Both the position numbers and the translations under genes were made by a program. From Pseudonocardia parietis (GTDB lineage Bacteria; Actinomycetota; Actinomycetes; Mycobacteriales; Pseudonocardiaceae), in contig NZ_JAGINU010000001.1 of the NCBI RefSeq assembly GCF_017876315.1, positions 5,518,001-5,582,000 of the forward strand: a stretch of 64,000 nt of DNA. The letters are read 5' to 3'. Below are positions 15,432 to 24,041 of this stretch, piece after piece. Each line of letters opens with the position of its first letter. Position 1 is the stretch's first letter. The notes under the pieces are model-generated. The model worked only from the letters and a program-made list of their open reading frames with translations, ran no database searches and was not told the origin of the DNA.

Positions 15432-17183
15432 TCAGACCGACTTCGGGTCGTCGTCGGGCTGGGACTCCTCGCCGACCCGCTGAGCCGCGACCTCCGCCAC
15501 CTGCGCTCGGCGCCCCACGTGCCCCTCCGCCCGGGCGCGCTCCACGAGATGCGGGTAGTGCAGGTCGAACGCCGGGCGCTCGGACCGGATCCGGGGCAGC
15601 TCGGTGAAGTTGTGCCGCGGCGGCGGGCAGGTGGTCGCCCATTCCAACGAGTTCCCGAAGCCCCAGGGGTCGTCGTGTTCGGCGATCCGACCGAACCGGT
15701 AGCTCGCGAAGACGTTGTAGAGGAACGGCAGTGTCGAGGCGCCCAGCACGAACGCGCCGATCGAGGAGAGCATGTTCAGCGTGGTGAACCCGTCGCTGGG
15801 CAGGTAGTCGGCGTAGCGGCGCGGCATGCCCTCGTTACCGAGCCAGTGCTGGATCAGGAACGTGAGATGGAACCCGACGAAGGTCAGCCAGAAATGGACC
15901 TTGCCGAGGGTCTCGTCGAGGAACCGGCCGGTCATCTTCGGGAACCAGAAGTAGATGCCGCCGTAGGTGGCGAACACGATCGTGCCGAACAGTACGTAGT
16001 GGAAGTGCGCGACCACGAAGTAGGTGTCGGTGACGTGGTAGTCGATCGTGGGGAGTGCGAGCAGGACCCCGGTCATCCCGCCGAACAGGAAGGTGGCCAC
16101 GAACCCGCAGGCGAACATCATGGGGGTCTCGAAGGTGAGCCTGCCGCGCCACATGGTGCCGATCCAGTTCACGAACTTGATCCCGGTCGGCACCGCGATC
16201 ATCAAGCTGGTGGCGGCGAAGAACGCGACCAGGACCGCACCGGTGGCGTACATGTGGTGGGCCCAGACCGACGCGGACAGCACCGCGATCGCGACCGTCG
16301 CGAAGACCATTCCCTTGTAGCCGAACAACGGTTTGCGGGAGAACACCGGGATGATCTCGGAGACGATCCCGAAGAAGGGCAGCGCGACGATGTAGACCTC
16401 GGGATGGCCGAAGAACCAGAACAGGTGCTGCCAGAGGATCGCGCCGCCGTGGGCCGGGTCGAACACGTGCGCGCCGAGATGCCGGTCGGCGAGCAGACCG
16501 AACAACGCGGCGGTCAGCGGCGGGAAGGCGATGAGCACCAGGATCGAGGTGACCAGGATCGTCCAGGTGAACAGCGACATCCGGAACATCGTCATACCCG
16601 GTGCACGGAGGCAGACGATCGTGGTGATGAAGTTGACCCCACCCAGGATCGTGCCCAGCCCGGACACGATCAGGCCCGCGGCCCACAGGTCGCCGCCGAC
16701 GCCGGGGGAATGGATCGCACTGGACAGCGGGGTGTAGGCGAACCAGCCGAAGTCCGCCGCGCCGCCCGGTGTGAGGAACCCCGCGACCACGATCAGCCCA
16801 CCGAACAGGAACAGCCAGTAGGAGAAGGCGTTGAGCCGCGGGAAGGCGACGTCCGGCGCACCGATCTGCAGCGGGATGATGTAGTTGGCGAAGCCGAACA
16901 GCGTCGGCGTCGCGTAGAGCAGCAGCATGAGTGTGCCGTGCATGGTGAACAGCTGGTTGTACTGCTCGGTCGAGAGGAACTGCAGCTCCGGTCGCGCCAG
17001 CTCGCCGCGGATGAGCATCGCCATCGCGCCGGCGGCCATGAAGAAGGCGAACGACGTGATCAGGTAGAGGATCGCGATGTCCTTCGGATCCGTGGTGCGG
17101 AGCATTCGCAGGAAGAGCGATCCCTTGCCGGTCCGCCGCGCGTGCGGTCGCGCAGTGATCGGCTTCGGCTTCGCTGTGGTCAT
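15432..17183 (-). CDS. ctaD: Cytochrome c oxidase subunit I (aa3 type)
   Basis: Catalytic subunit of haem-copper oxidase, which reduces oxygen to water while pumping protons in the cytoplasmic membrane. 583 residues with about 12 hydrophobic segments. Haem a ligand in TMHGTLMLLLY; the CuB His and Tyr pair in WFFGHPEVYI; CuB His-His in ASVWAHHMYATG; haem ligands in VVAHFHYVLFG. The C-terminal ~60 residues are a charged cytoplasmic tail. No other oxidase subunit is adjacent, as is common for ctaD in actinobacteria. Convergent with the STAS gene, 13 bases apart. Confidence 0.96.
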   Translation of the reverse strand: MTTAKPKPITARPHARRTGKGSLFLRMLRTTDPKDIAILYLITSFAFFMAAGAMAMLIRGELARPELQFLSTEQYNQLFTMHGTLMLLLYATPTLFGFANYIIPLQIGAPDVAFPRLNAFSYWLFLFGGLIVVAGFLTPGGAADFGWFAYTPLSSAIHSPGVGGDLWAAGLIVSGLGTILGGVNFITTIVCLRAPGMTMFRMSLFTWTILVTSILVLIAFPPLTAALFGLLADRHLGAHVFDPAHGGAILWQHLFWFFGHPEVYIVALPFFGIVSEIIPVFSRKPLFGYKGMVFATVAIAVLSASVWAHHMYATGAVLVAFFAATSLMIAVPTGIKFVNWIGTMWRGRLTFETPMMFACGFVATFLFGGMTGVLLALPTIDYHVTDTYFVVAHFHYVLFGTIVFATYGGIYFWFPKMTGRFLDETLGKVHFWLTFVGFHLTFLIQHWLGNEGMPRRYADYLPSDGFTTLNMLSSIGAFVLGASTLPFLYNVFASYRFGRIAEHDDPWGFGNSLEWATTCPPPRHNFTELPRIRSERPAFDLHYPHLVERARAEGHVGRRAQVAEVAAQRVGEESQPDDDPKSV

Positions 17184-17332
17184 CCTGGCCCGCCTTCCGA
17201 CCCGCGATCAGATGCTCCGCGCCGAGATGACCGTGGCTCACCGCCGCGGTGCGTGTGTCGGCCCCTCGACGCCCATCGTCGCGCAGACCGGCAGTAGAAA
17301 CAACGGCGCTTGTGAAAAAGCTCGTCGCGTTG

Positions 17333-18037
17333 TCAGTCGTCGGCGGACGGCCGGGTCGTCGCACCCTCCGGCGGGCCGAGCCGCAGCTGTGCCACGCACA
17401 GGCCGGGCGCGACCAGCGGGTCGAGCGACACGACCTCGACCGGGGCCCGCTGTTCGGCCAGCGCGCCCTGCAGCAGCCCCAGGTGCAACCGGCACACCAC
17501 GTCGGTGTGACGGGCCGCGACCTCGCCGAACGGGCAGTGCCGGAGCCGGATCTGCGGACCCTCGGCGCTCTCGGCCGGCTCGGGCCGGAAACCCCCGGAG
17601 TCGAGCATCCGCTCGAGCCGGGCGATCGCATCCGTGGCGCCGACCCGCTCGTACGGCATCGAGCGCTCGACCAGGTGACGCCCCCACGCGCGTCCGGCCT
17701 CGGTGACGGCCTGGCCCGCGTCGTCCAGGGCGGACACGAGGCCGGTGAGCATCTCGGCGAGCCAGCGGTAACCGCGGGTCTCCGGATGCGCGGCCAGGGC
17801 CCGGTAGAGCAGGCGCGGACGACCGGGCGAGCGTCGCTGCTCGGCGTCACGCTCGGCCAGGCCCTCCCGCACCAGGATGTCCAGGTGGAAGCGCGCGGTG
17901 TTGACGTGCAGGCCGGTCTGCTCGGCGACCTGCGCCGCACCGAGGGGCTCCGCCGACTCCCGCAGCCGGTCCAGCACCTCGGCGCGCCGGTCCTGGACCG
18001 GGGGCGCGGGCGCCGGGTCGATCAGGTCGTCGGTCAT
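17333..18037 (-). CDS. ArsR/SufR-like HTH regulator with conserved cysteines
   Basis: 234-residue regulator. The N-terminal winged helix-turn-helix (AEVLDRLRESAEPLGAAQVA, then LHVNTARFHLDILV) is of the COG2345/SufR-like type, followed by an effector domain with HCPFGEVAARH and VCRLHLGLLQG. Such Cys and His pairs hold a metal or Fe-S cluster in SufR relatives, so redox or NO sensing is plausible. ATG 18037 is chosen; ATG 18103 would add 22 residues. Divergent from the DUF2249-cupin gene across ~155 bases and next to ctaD. Autoregulation and control of the divergent gene are inferred. Confidence 0.82.
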   Translation of the reverse strand: MTDDLIDPAPAPPVQDRRAEVLDRLRESAEPLGAAQVAEQTGLHVNTARFHLDILVREGLAERDAEQRRSPGRPRLLYRALAAHPETRGYRWLAEMLTGLVSALDDAGQAVTEAGRAWGRHLVERSMPYERVGATDAIARLERMLDSGGFRPEPAESAEGPQIRLRHCPFGEVAARHTDVVCRLHLGLLQGALAEQRAPVEVVSLDPLVAPGLCVAQLRLGPPEGATTRPSADD

Positions 18038-18192
18038 ACCCCGAAGTGTCCTCGGCGGACGGTCGTTGAAACAAGCAGAGTCGAGGATTCTCCTGTTCTC
18101 CACAGGTTGATCGTGTTAAATGAGGCCGACCGGCTCGGACCGGTACGCGCCGCGACCGCCGGATGTGCCGGCCGGAGACCAGGAGGCCAGAC

Positions 18193-18831
18193 GTGTCCAC
18201 CCCAGCATCTCCCGATTCCACCGACGTGGAGGACGAGCTCGACGTCCGGCCGCTCCGGAAGCCGGACAAGCACCCGACGATCTTCACCACGTTCGGCGCG
18301 CTGCCGGTCGGTGGATCGTTCGTGCTGGTCAACGACCACGACCCGCGGCACCTGCGGAACGAGTTCGAGGCCGACCTCCCCGGTGGCTACGGATGGGAGT
18401 ACCTGAACCGTGAGCCGCGGGACTGGCGGATCCGGATCACCAAGCTCGCATCGACCCCGCTGCCGCGGGTCCTCGCCCGCACCGACGTGCTCGGGGACGA
18501 CACCGACGCCCCGGACGCGACCGGTGCGCTCTGGAAGCTCGACGTGTCCGAGCGAGACCTGGACTCGAACGTCATCGCGCTGCCCCCCGGAAAGGGCATC
18601 GCCGCGCACACCGGTCCGGACCTCGACGTCCTGGTCCACGTGCTGGCCGGTTCCGGGCAGCTGACCACCGAGCTCGGGGACCTCGAACTCGTCGCCGGTG
18701 CGCTGCTCTGGCTGCCCCGCGGGTCCCGCCGCGCGTTCACGGCCGGGCCGGACGGGCTCCGTTACCTCACCGTGCACCGGCGCCGCCAGGCGCTCGTCCT
18801 GGAGGCACCCGAGAGCAGGCCCCGCGGCTGA
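18193..18831 (+). CDS. DUF2249 and cupin two-domain protein
   Basis: 212-residue protein. Residues ~18-90 form a DUF2249 domain (LDVRPLRKPDKHPTIFTTF, FVLVNDHDPRHLRNEFE, YGWEYLNREPRDWRIRI). The second half is a cupin barrel (AHTGPDLDVLVHVLAGSGQL, LLWLPRGSRRAF). GTG 18193 is fixed by a perfect AGGAGG six bases upstream. DUF2249 proteins are often encoded with nitric-oxide or respiratory functions, and here the divergent SufR-like regulator and ctaD are neighbours. The function is not established. Confidence 0.85.
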   Translation: MSTPASPDSTDVEDELDVRPLRKPDKHPTIFTTFGALPVGGSFVLVNDHDPRHLRNEFEADLPGGYGWEYLNREPRDWRIRITKLASTPLPRVLARTDVLGDDTDAPDATGALWKLDVSERDLDSNVIALPPGKGIAAHTGPDLDVLVHVLAGSGQLTTELGDLELVAGALLWLPRGSRRAFTAGPDGLRYLTVHRRRQALVLEAPESRPRG

Positions 18832-18923
18832 CGGCCGGCAAACCCCCTGGCTCAGGGCCTCCCCGGCCGGGAGTCCGTGGTCCCCCGCCCCGGCCTCCCG
18901 TCACCGGGCGCGACCGATGCGCG

Positions 18924-19742
18924 TCAGAAGAACCCTTCGCGGGCGGCCCCGAACCGCGCGTCCGGCGGCCGTCCCAGGTCCCGGCTCACCCGCTCGGCGG
19001 CGGCGAGCACGTGCGGCAGGGCGGTCTCGACCAGACGTTCCGGGGTGGACCGGCCGGTACTGGTGGCGGAGGCGATCGCGGCGACGACGGCTCCCGAGTG
19101 GTCACGGACCGGGGCCGCCACCGCCACCAGCTCCGGGTCGAGCTCCCCGACCGACAGTGCCCAGCCGCGGGCATGGACGTCGCGCAGGATGCCGCGCAGC
19201 ACCTTCGGGTCGGTGACGGTGGCGGGGGCGCAGGCGGGCAGACCGGCGCCGAGGACCTGCTCGATCGTCTCCTCCTCCGCCCAGGCCAGCAGCACGCGGC
19301 CCAGCGCGGTCGCGGTCGCCGGCACCCGGGTCCCCGGGGAGATCTCGATCCGCATGATCCGGCGCACGGACACCCGGGCGACGTAGACGGCGTCGTTGCC
19401 GTCCAGCACGGCCATCGACGCGGACTCGTCGGTCTTCTCGGCGAGCTCGGTCAGGTACGGCCGGGCGTCCTCGACGATCGAGTGGGTGGCGGTGAACCGC
19501 TGCCCGAGCGACAGCACCCGTGGGGTGAGCCGCCAGCGGTTGCCGACCGGCTCGACGTAGCCGAGGTGCTGCAGCGTCAACAGGATCCGGCGTACCGCAG
19601 GCCGGGAGAGCCCGGTCGCCGCGGCCACGTCGGAGCTGGTGGGGCGGGGATCGTCGGCGTCGAAGGCGAGCAGGACGGCGAACCCGCGCTCGATGCTCTG
19701 GATGCGGTCGCGGTCGCCGGCAGCGCCCGTCGGTTCGCTCAT
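18924..19742 (-). CDS. IclR-family regulator of the aromatic hydroxylase operon
   Basis: 272 residues: N-terminal winged helix (SIERGFAVLLAF, AAATGLSRPAVRRILLTLQHLG) and C-terminal IclR effector domain (GTRVPATATALGRVLLA, PVRDHSGAVVAAIASA). Closest in style to PcaR/CatR-like regulators of aromatic catabolism. ATG 19742 has AAGGACG five bases upstream. Divergent from the flavin reductase and hydroxylase genes, with an IclR-like palindrome at their start. The ligand is presumably an aromatic substrate or intermediate; activator or repressor cannot be told. Confidence 0.92.
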   Translation of the reverse strand: MSEPTGAAGDRDRIQSIERGFAVLLAFDADDPRPTSSDVAAATGLSRPAVRRILLTLQHLGYVEPVGNRWRLTPRVLSLGQRFTATHSIVEDARPYLTELAEKTDESASMAVLDGNDAVYVARVSVRRIMRIEISPGTRVPATATALGRVLLAWAEEETIEQVLGAGLPACAPATVTDPKVLRGILRDVHARGWALSVGELDPELVAVAAPVRDHSGAVVAAIASATSTGRSTPERLVETALPHVLAAAERVSRDLGRPPDARFGAAREGFF

Positions 19743-19866
19743 TGTGACGTCCTTCCTCTTGATTCTTCGCGACTCGGTCCTGACGGCACCCGTTTTCGCG
19801 GGTCCGCGGCGTTGACCTCCGCGCACACGGCCGCCACAGTGTCCGTGAACGCAGAGCGAACGCTGA

Positions 19867-19881
19867 GTACGCATAGCGTAC
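19867..19881. promoter_or_regulatory. IclR-type palindrome before the flavin reductase
   Basis: GTACGC, three bases (ATA), GCGTAC: perfect six-base arms, 17 bases before the flavin reductase ATG. Upstream GAACGCAGAGCGAACGC suggests a second weaker half-site group. Size and symmetry fit an IclR operator. Confidence 0.65.
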
Positions 19882-19897
19882 AGAAGGGAGTCGATCG

Positions 19898-20452
19898 ATG
19901 GCGATCGACCCGCGAGAGCTGCGACGGTGCCTCGGGCACTTCGCCACCGGCGTCACGGTGATCACCTGCCAGGGCGCCGACGGCGAACCGCACGGTGCGA
20001 CGGTGAACGCCTTCACCGCCGTGTCGCTCGACCCGCCGCTGGTGCTGGTGTCCCTGGACCGCCGCTCGCGGCTGTGCTCGCTGGTCGAGTCCGAGCAGCG
20101 CCCGTTCACCGTCAACGTGCTCGAGGCCGCGCAGAAGGACCTCGCCCTGCACTTCGCCGGCCGCCCCGACCAGGAGATCGCGTGGCTGCCCGACAGCGCG
20201 TGCGGGGCGCCCCGTCTCGACGGGGCCCTGGCACACATCTCCTGCACCCCGTGGCAGGCCTACGACGGCGGCGACCACGTGCTCTACCTCGGTGAGGTCC
20301 AGGAGTTCCTGATCCACGAGGGCGCGCCGCTGCTGTTCCACACCGGCAGGTTCCACCACCTCGGCGACGACCACGAACCACTGCTCTGGGGCGACTGCGC
20401 CGACGGCCCCGACGGTCAGGCCTGGCTCACCCGGGCCGCTGCCACCCACTGA
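19898..20452 (+). CDS. Flavin reductase component of a two-component hydroxylase (HpaC/PheA2-like)
   Basis: NAD(P)H:flavin oxidoreductase with the split FMN-binding fold, 184 residues. LGHFATGVTVITCQ and GATVNAFTAVSLDPPLVLVSL are family hallmarks. It supplies reduced FAD to the hydroxylase encoded 79 bases downstream. ATG 19898 follows AAGGGAG. The short C-terminal tail beyond the fold (GDCADGPDGQAWLTRAAATH) is atypical but not disruptive. Confidence 0.9.
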   Translation: MAIDPRELRRCLGHFATGVTVITCQGADGEPHGATVNAFTAVSLDPPLVLVSLDRRSRLCSLVESEQRPFTVNVLEAAQKDLALHFAGRPDQEIAWLPDSACGAPRLDGALAHISCTPWQAYDGGDHVLYLGEVQEFLIHEGAPLLFHTGRFHHLGDDHEPLLWGDCADGPDGQAWLTRAAATH

Positions 20453-20531
20453 ATCCCGAACCCCTGATCATCCGATCCCGCGCACCGTGCGGGACCCGAC
20501 CCGGCACGCCCGGACGACGAAGGAGTCGACG

Positions 20532-22106
20532 ATGACCCTGCAACAGGATTCCGTGTCCATCCCCCTCGACGACGACGGCCGCGCCACGCGGCCCATGACC
20601 GGTGACGAGTACGTCGAGAGCCTGCGCGACGGCCGGGAGGTGTTCCTCTACGGCGAGAAGGTCGACGACGTCACCACCCACCCCGCGTTCCGCAACGCGG
20701 TCCGGATGACCGCCCGGCTCTACGACTCCCTGCACGACCCGGACAAGCAGGACACGCTCACCGTCCCCACCGACACCGGCAGCAAGGGTGTCACGCACCC
20801 GTTCTTCCGGACCCCGCACTCGTCCGACGACCTGCTCAAGGACCGGGACGCGATCGCCGAGTGGGCCCGGATGACCTACGGCTTCATGGGCCGCAGCCCC
20901 GACTACAAGGCCAGCTTCCTCGGCACGCTGGGCGCCAACTCCGACTTCTACGACCCCTACGCCGCCAACGCCAAGCGCTGGTACCAGGAGTCCCAGGAGA
21001 AGGTCCTCTACTGGAACCACGCGATCATCAACCCGCCGGTCGACCGGCACCGCCCGCCGGACGAGGTCGCCGACGTGTTCATGCACGTCGAGGAGGAGAA
21101 CGACAACGGCGTCGTCGTCTCCGGCGCCAAGGTCGTGGCCACCGGCTCGGCGATCACCCACTTCAACTTCCTGGCCCACTACGGCCTGCCGATCAAGAAG
21201 CGCGAGTACTCCCTGGTCTGCACCGTCCCGATGGGCGCACCGGGCATGAAGCTGATCTGCCGGCCCTCCTACGCCCAGCAGGCCAACACCATGGGCAGCC
21301 CGTTCGACTACCCGCTCTCGTCCCGGATGGACGAGAACGACACGATCTTCGTCCTGGACAAGGTGCTCATCCCCTGGGAGAACGTCTTCATCTACGGCGA
21401 TGCGGAGAAGGCGTCGACGTTCTTCCCGGGCTCGGGGTTCCTGCACCGCTTCACCTTCCACGGCGTCACCCGCCTCGCGGTCAAGCTCGACTTCATCGCC
21501 GGCCTGCTGATGAAGGGCCTGGAGGTCACCGGCACCAAGGACTTCCGCGGCGTGCAGACCCGCGTCGGCGAGGTCATCGCCTGGCGCAACATGTTCTGGG
21601 CACTCTCGGACGCGATGTGTGCCAACCCCGACGAGTGGGTCGGCGGCGCGAAGCTGCCCAAGCTGGACTACGGCCTGGCCTACCGCTGGTTCATGACCAT
21701 CGGCTACCCGCGGGTGCGGGAGATCATCATGCAGGACCTGGGCGCGTCGCTGATCTACCTGCCCTCGCATGCCGCGGACTTCCTGTCCCCGGAGGTGCGC
21801 CCGTACCTGGACAAGTACGTGCGGGGATCCAACGGCTACGACGCCGTGGACCGGGTCAAGCTGATGAAGTTGATCTGGGACTCGATCGGCTCGGAGTTCG
21901 GTGGGCGCCACGAGCTCTACGAGCGCAACTACTCCGGCAACCACGAGGGTGTGCGCGCCGAGCTGCTGTTCAACGCCGAGCAGTCGGGTACTGCCGGAGC
22001 GATGAAGGGCTTCGCCGAGCAGTGCCTGTCCGAGTACGACCTCAACGGCTGGACGGTTCCGGACCTGTTCAACCCGGGCGACGTGTCGGTCATCGGCCGC
22101 CGCTGA
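20532..22106 (+). CDS. HpaB/PheA1-type FADH2-dependent aromatic hydroxylase
   Basis: Large component of a two-component flavin monooxygenase that ortho-hydroxylates phenols, such as 4-hydroxyphenylacetate or phenol, to catechols. 524 residues with the acyl-CoA-dehydrogenase-like fold. Recognisable segments: RPMTGDEYVESLRDGREVF at the N-terminus, YKASFLGTLGANSDFY, and RNYSGNHEGVRAELLF near the C-terminus. ATG 20532 has GAAGGAG seven bases upstream. Partner flavin reductase is immediately upstream; a 14-bp hairpin follows. HpaB versus phenol hydroxylase cannot be settled by eye. Confidence 0.93.
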   Translation: MTLQQDSVSIPLDDDGRATRPMTGDEYVESLRDGREVFLYGEKVDDVTTHPAFRNAVRMTARLYDSLHDPDKQDTLTVPTDTGSKGVTHPFFRTPHSSDDLLKDRDAIAEWARMTYGFMGRSPDYKASFLGTLGANSDFYDPYAANAKRWYQESQEKVLYWNHAIINPPVDRHRPPDEVADVFMHVEEENDNGVVVSGAKVVATGSAITHFNFLAHYGLPIKKREYSLVCTVPMGAPGMKLICRPSYAQQANTMGSPFDYPLSSRMDENDTIFVLDKVLIPWENVFIYGDAEKASTFFPGSGFLHRFTFHGVTRLAVKLDFIAGLLMKGLEVTGTKDFRGVQTRVGEVIAWRNMFWALSDAMCANPDEWVGGAKLPKLDYGLAYRWFMTIGYPRVREIIMQDLGASLIYLPSHAADFLSPEVRPYLDKYVRGSNGYDAVDRVKLMKLIWDSIGSEFGGRHELYERNYSGNHEGVRAELLFNAEQSGTAGAMKGFAEQCLSEYDLNGWTVPDLFNPGDVSVIGRR

Positions 22107-22135
22107 CACCCGGCGGGACCTGATCGGCCCGCGGT

Positions 22136-22167
22136 CCCGGGGGCGCCGTCGTCACGGCGCCCCCGGG
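22136..22167 (+). terminator. Strong terminator after the hydroxylase gene
   Basis: Perfect 14-bp stem (CCCGGGGGCGCCGT, 22136-22149, with 22154-22167) and a CGTC loop, 29 bases after the stop. It may limit expression of the FAD synthase-like and hydratase genes relative to the hydroxylase. Confidence 0.75.
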
Positions 22168-22195
22168 CCGCTCCCGCCCCACCTTCTCCGGGACA

Positions 22196-22292
22196 CCACC
22201 GACCTCCGAGACCCACCGATCTCCGAGACCCCACCGACCTCCGAGACCCACCGACCTCCGAGACCCACCGATCTCCGGGACCCACCGATCGG
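22196..22292 (+). repeat. 17-bp direct repeats in the leader of the FAD synthase-like gene
   Basis: Units CCACCGAYCTCCGAGAC begin at 22196, 22213, 22231, 22248, 22265 and (partial) 22282. The period is 17, once 18 where one C is inserted. The array ends 9 bases before ATG 22302, so the last unit abuts the ribosome binding site. Confidence 0.9.
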
Positions 22293-22301
22293 AGCGCCAC
22301 G

Positions 22302-23108
22302 ATGACCGCGACGCTGCCCGCCGCCCCACGCCCGCGCACCGTGCCCGTCCATCGCGACACCGCGGAGGCCGGTGCCGCGACCGGCCCGTGCGTCGTCACC
22401 GTCGGGGTCTTCGACGGCATGCACCGCGGTCACCGCCGCCTGGTGGGCCAGGCCCGGGCGGTCGCCGACCGGCTCGGTCTCCCCCTGGTGCTGGTCACCT
22501 TCGATCCCCACCCCGCGCGGGTGCTCGGCATCCCCCGCGACACCGCGACGCTGAGCACCGTCGGACACCGCGCCGAGCTCGCCGCCGACGCCGGGGCCGA
22601 CGCCGTCTGCGTACTGCGCTTCACCCGCGACGTCGCGCGCCGCCGGCCCGAGGAGTTCGCCCGCGAGGTGCTGGCCCGCGACCTCCGTGCCCGGGCCGTG
22701 GTGGTCGGCGCGAACTTCACCTTCGGCGCGCGGGGCGGCGGCACCGTCGACACCCTCGCCGAGCTCGGCCCCGGCCTCGGGTTCACCGCGCACGGTGTCC
22801 CGCTGCTGCAGGCCGTCGATACGCCGTGCTCGTCCACCCACGTCCGCGCGTGCCTGCGCGCCGGTGACCTGGCCGCGGCCGCACGTGCACTGGGCCGCCC
22901 GCACCGCGTCGACGGCCGGCGCTCCGGCCGCGTCGTCGCGCTCGAACCGGACACCGCGCTGCCACCGGCCGGGGACTACGCCGGGCTGGTCGACGGGCGG
23001 TCCGCCACCGTCACGCTCGACACCGCGGGAGGGCTCACGATCGACGACGCGGCGGGCCCCGACGGGCCGGTCACCGTCACCTTCCTCGACCGTCGTCACC
23101 GCACGTGA
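22302..23108 (+). CDS. RibF-like FAD synthase lacking the riboflavin kinase domain
   Basis: 268 residues matching the FMN adenylyltransferase half of bifunctional RibF: GVFDGMHRGHRRLV (HxGH nucleotidyltransferase motif), VTFDPHPARVL, ANFTFGARGGG and SSTHVRACLRAGD. After ~200 residues the sequence does not contain the kinase domain, whose GxPTAN motif is absent; only a ~65-residue tail remains. It would make FAD from FMN but not FMN from riboflavin. GGAG lies 8 bases upstream of ATG 22302. Located inside the FADH2-dependent hydroxylase locus, it probably raises FAD supply. The housekeeping ribF should be elsewhere. Confidence 0.82.
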   Translation: MTATLPAAPRPRTVPVHRDTAEAGAATGPCVVTVGVFDGMHRGHRRLVGQARAVADRLGLPLVLVTFDPHPARVLGIPRDTATLSTVGHRAELAADAGADAVCVLRFTRDVARRRPEEFAREVLARDLRARAVVVGANFTFGARGGGTVDTLAELGPGLGFTAHGVPLLQAVDTPCSSTHVRACLRAGDLAAAARALGRPHRVDGRRSGRVVALEPDTALPPAGDYAGLVDGRSATVTLDTAGGLTIDDAAGPDGPVTVTFLDRRHRT

Positions 23109-23219
23109 TCGTCACGGCCGACGGTGCCCCGTCGTTCGTGCCGGCGGCCGTCGGATCGAGCGCGGCGCCGGGTTACGGTCGTGGCCAGGCCGGTTCGGAC
23201 CGGTCACTGTGAGGGTCGT

Positions 23220-23990
23220 ATGAGCACCGAGGTACCCGTCCCCGAACTCGCCGCCCGGCTGGCCGGGGCCGTCGCGGACCGCACCGCGATCGGCAGGCTG
23301 ACCGACGAGTTCCCGGCACTCGACCTGCCCACCGCCTACCGCGTCCAACGCCATCTGCGCAGCTCGGCGGGCCCCTTGGCGGGCTGGAAACTGGGCCTCA
23401 CCTCGCGGGCGAAGCAGCTCCAGGTCGACGTCGACGAGCCGATCTACGGGTTCCTGCCCGCCGGAGCCACCCTCGACCCCGGCGAGCCGCTGGACACCGG
23501 CACGCAGATCCAGCCCCGCTGCGAGCCCGAGATCGTGTTCACCCTCGGCCACGACCTCTCCGGACCGGACGTCACCGCCGCCGACGTGCTCGCGGCGACC
23601 TCCGCCGTCGCGGTCGGCATCGAGGTCCTCGACTCCCGCTACACCGGCTACCGGTTCACCACCGCGGACGTCGTGGCGGACAACACCTCGGCGTCCCGCT
23701 TCGTCATCGGTGCCCCGGTCGACCCGGCCGGAGTCGAGCTGAGGCTGGTCGGGGTCGTGCTGGAGAAGAACGGCGACGTCGTCTCGACCGCCGCCGGCGC
23801 CGCCTCGCTGGGCGATCCGGCCGCCGCGGTGGCCTGGCTGGTCCGCACGCTCGCCGCCGACGGCGAGGGCTTGGCCGCGGGGGAGATCGTGCTGTCCGGT
23901 GGGTTGACCGCCGCGGTGCCGGTCGGCCCGGGCGACGTCGTGGTGGCGACGATCGACCGGCTCGGCTCGCTCCGCCTGGACTGTCGCTAG
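23220..23990 (+). CDS. 2-oxopent-4-enoate hydratase / 4-oxalocrotonate decarboxylase family enzyme
   Basis: Member of the metal-dependent MhpD/DmpE/DmpH family that acts after meta-cleavage of catechols. 256 residues. GWKLGLTSRAKQLQ and DEPIYGFL resemble the decarboxylase branch (DmpH-like) slightly more than the hydratase; RCEPEIVFTLG carries the acidic metal ligands and IEVLDSRYTGYRF is typical. ATG 23220 has GAGGG four bases upstream. Together with the hydroxylase it indicates phenol or hydroxyphenylacetate breakdown through a ring-cleavage route; the ring-cleavage dioxygenase itself is not in the window. Confidence 0.85.
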   Translation: MSTEVPVPELAARLAGAVADRTAIGRLTDEFPALDLPTAYRVQRHLRSSAGPLAGWKLGLTSRAKQLQVDVDEPIYGFLPAGATLDPGEPLDTGTQIQPRCEPEIVFTLGHDLSGPDVTAADVLAATSAVAVGIEVLDSRYTGYRFTTADVVADNTSASRFVIGAPVDPAGVELRLVGVVLEKNGDVVSTAAGAASLGDPAAAVAWLVRTLAADGEGLAAGEIVLSGGLTAAVPVGPGDVVVATIDRLGSLRLDCR

Positions 23991-24041
23991 GTCCGCGTCG
24001 CGAGCGTCACCTGGATCAACGGCATCAGTTCGTCTCCCTGC

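Noticed and set aside
15354..17297. 647-codon plus-strand frame over ctaD
   Set aside because: Antisense shadow, highly charged and repetitive, of a certain ctaD gene.
22196..22292. CRISPR array
   Set aside because: Units are contiguous 17-bp direct repeats with no spacers and no cas genes.
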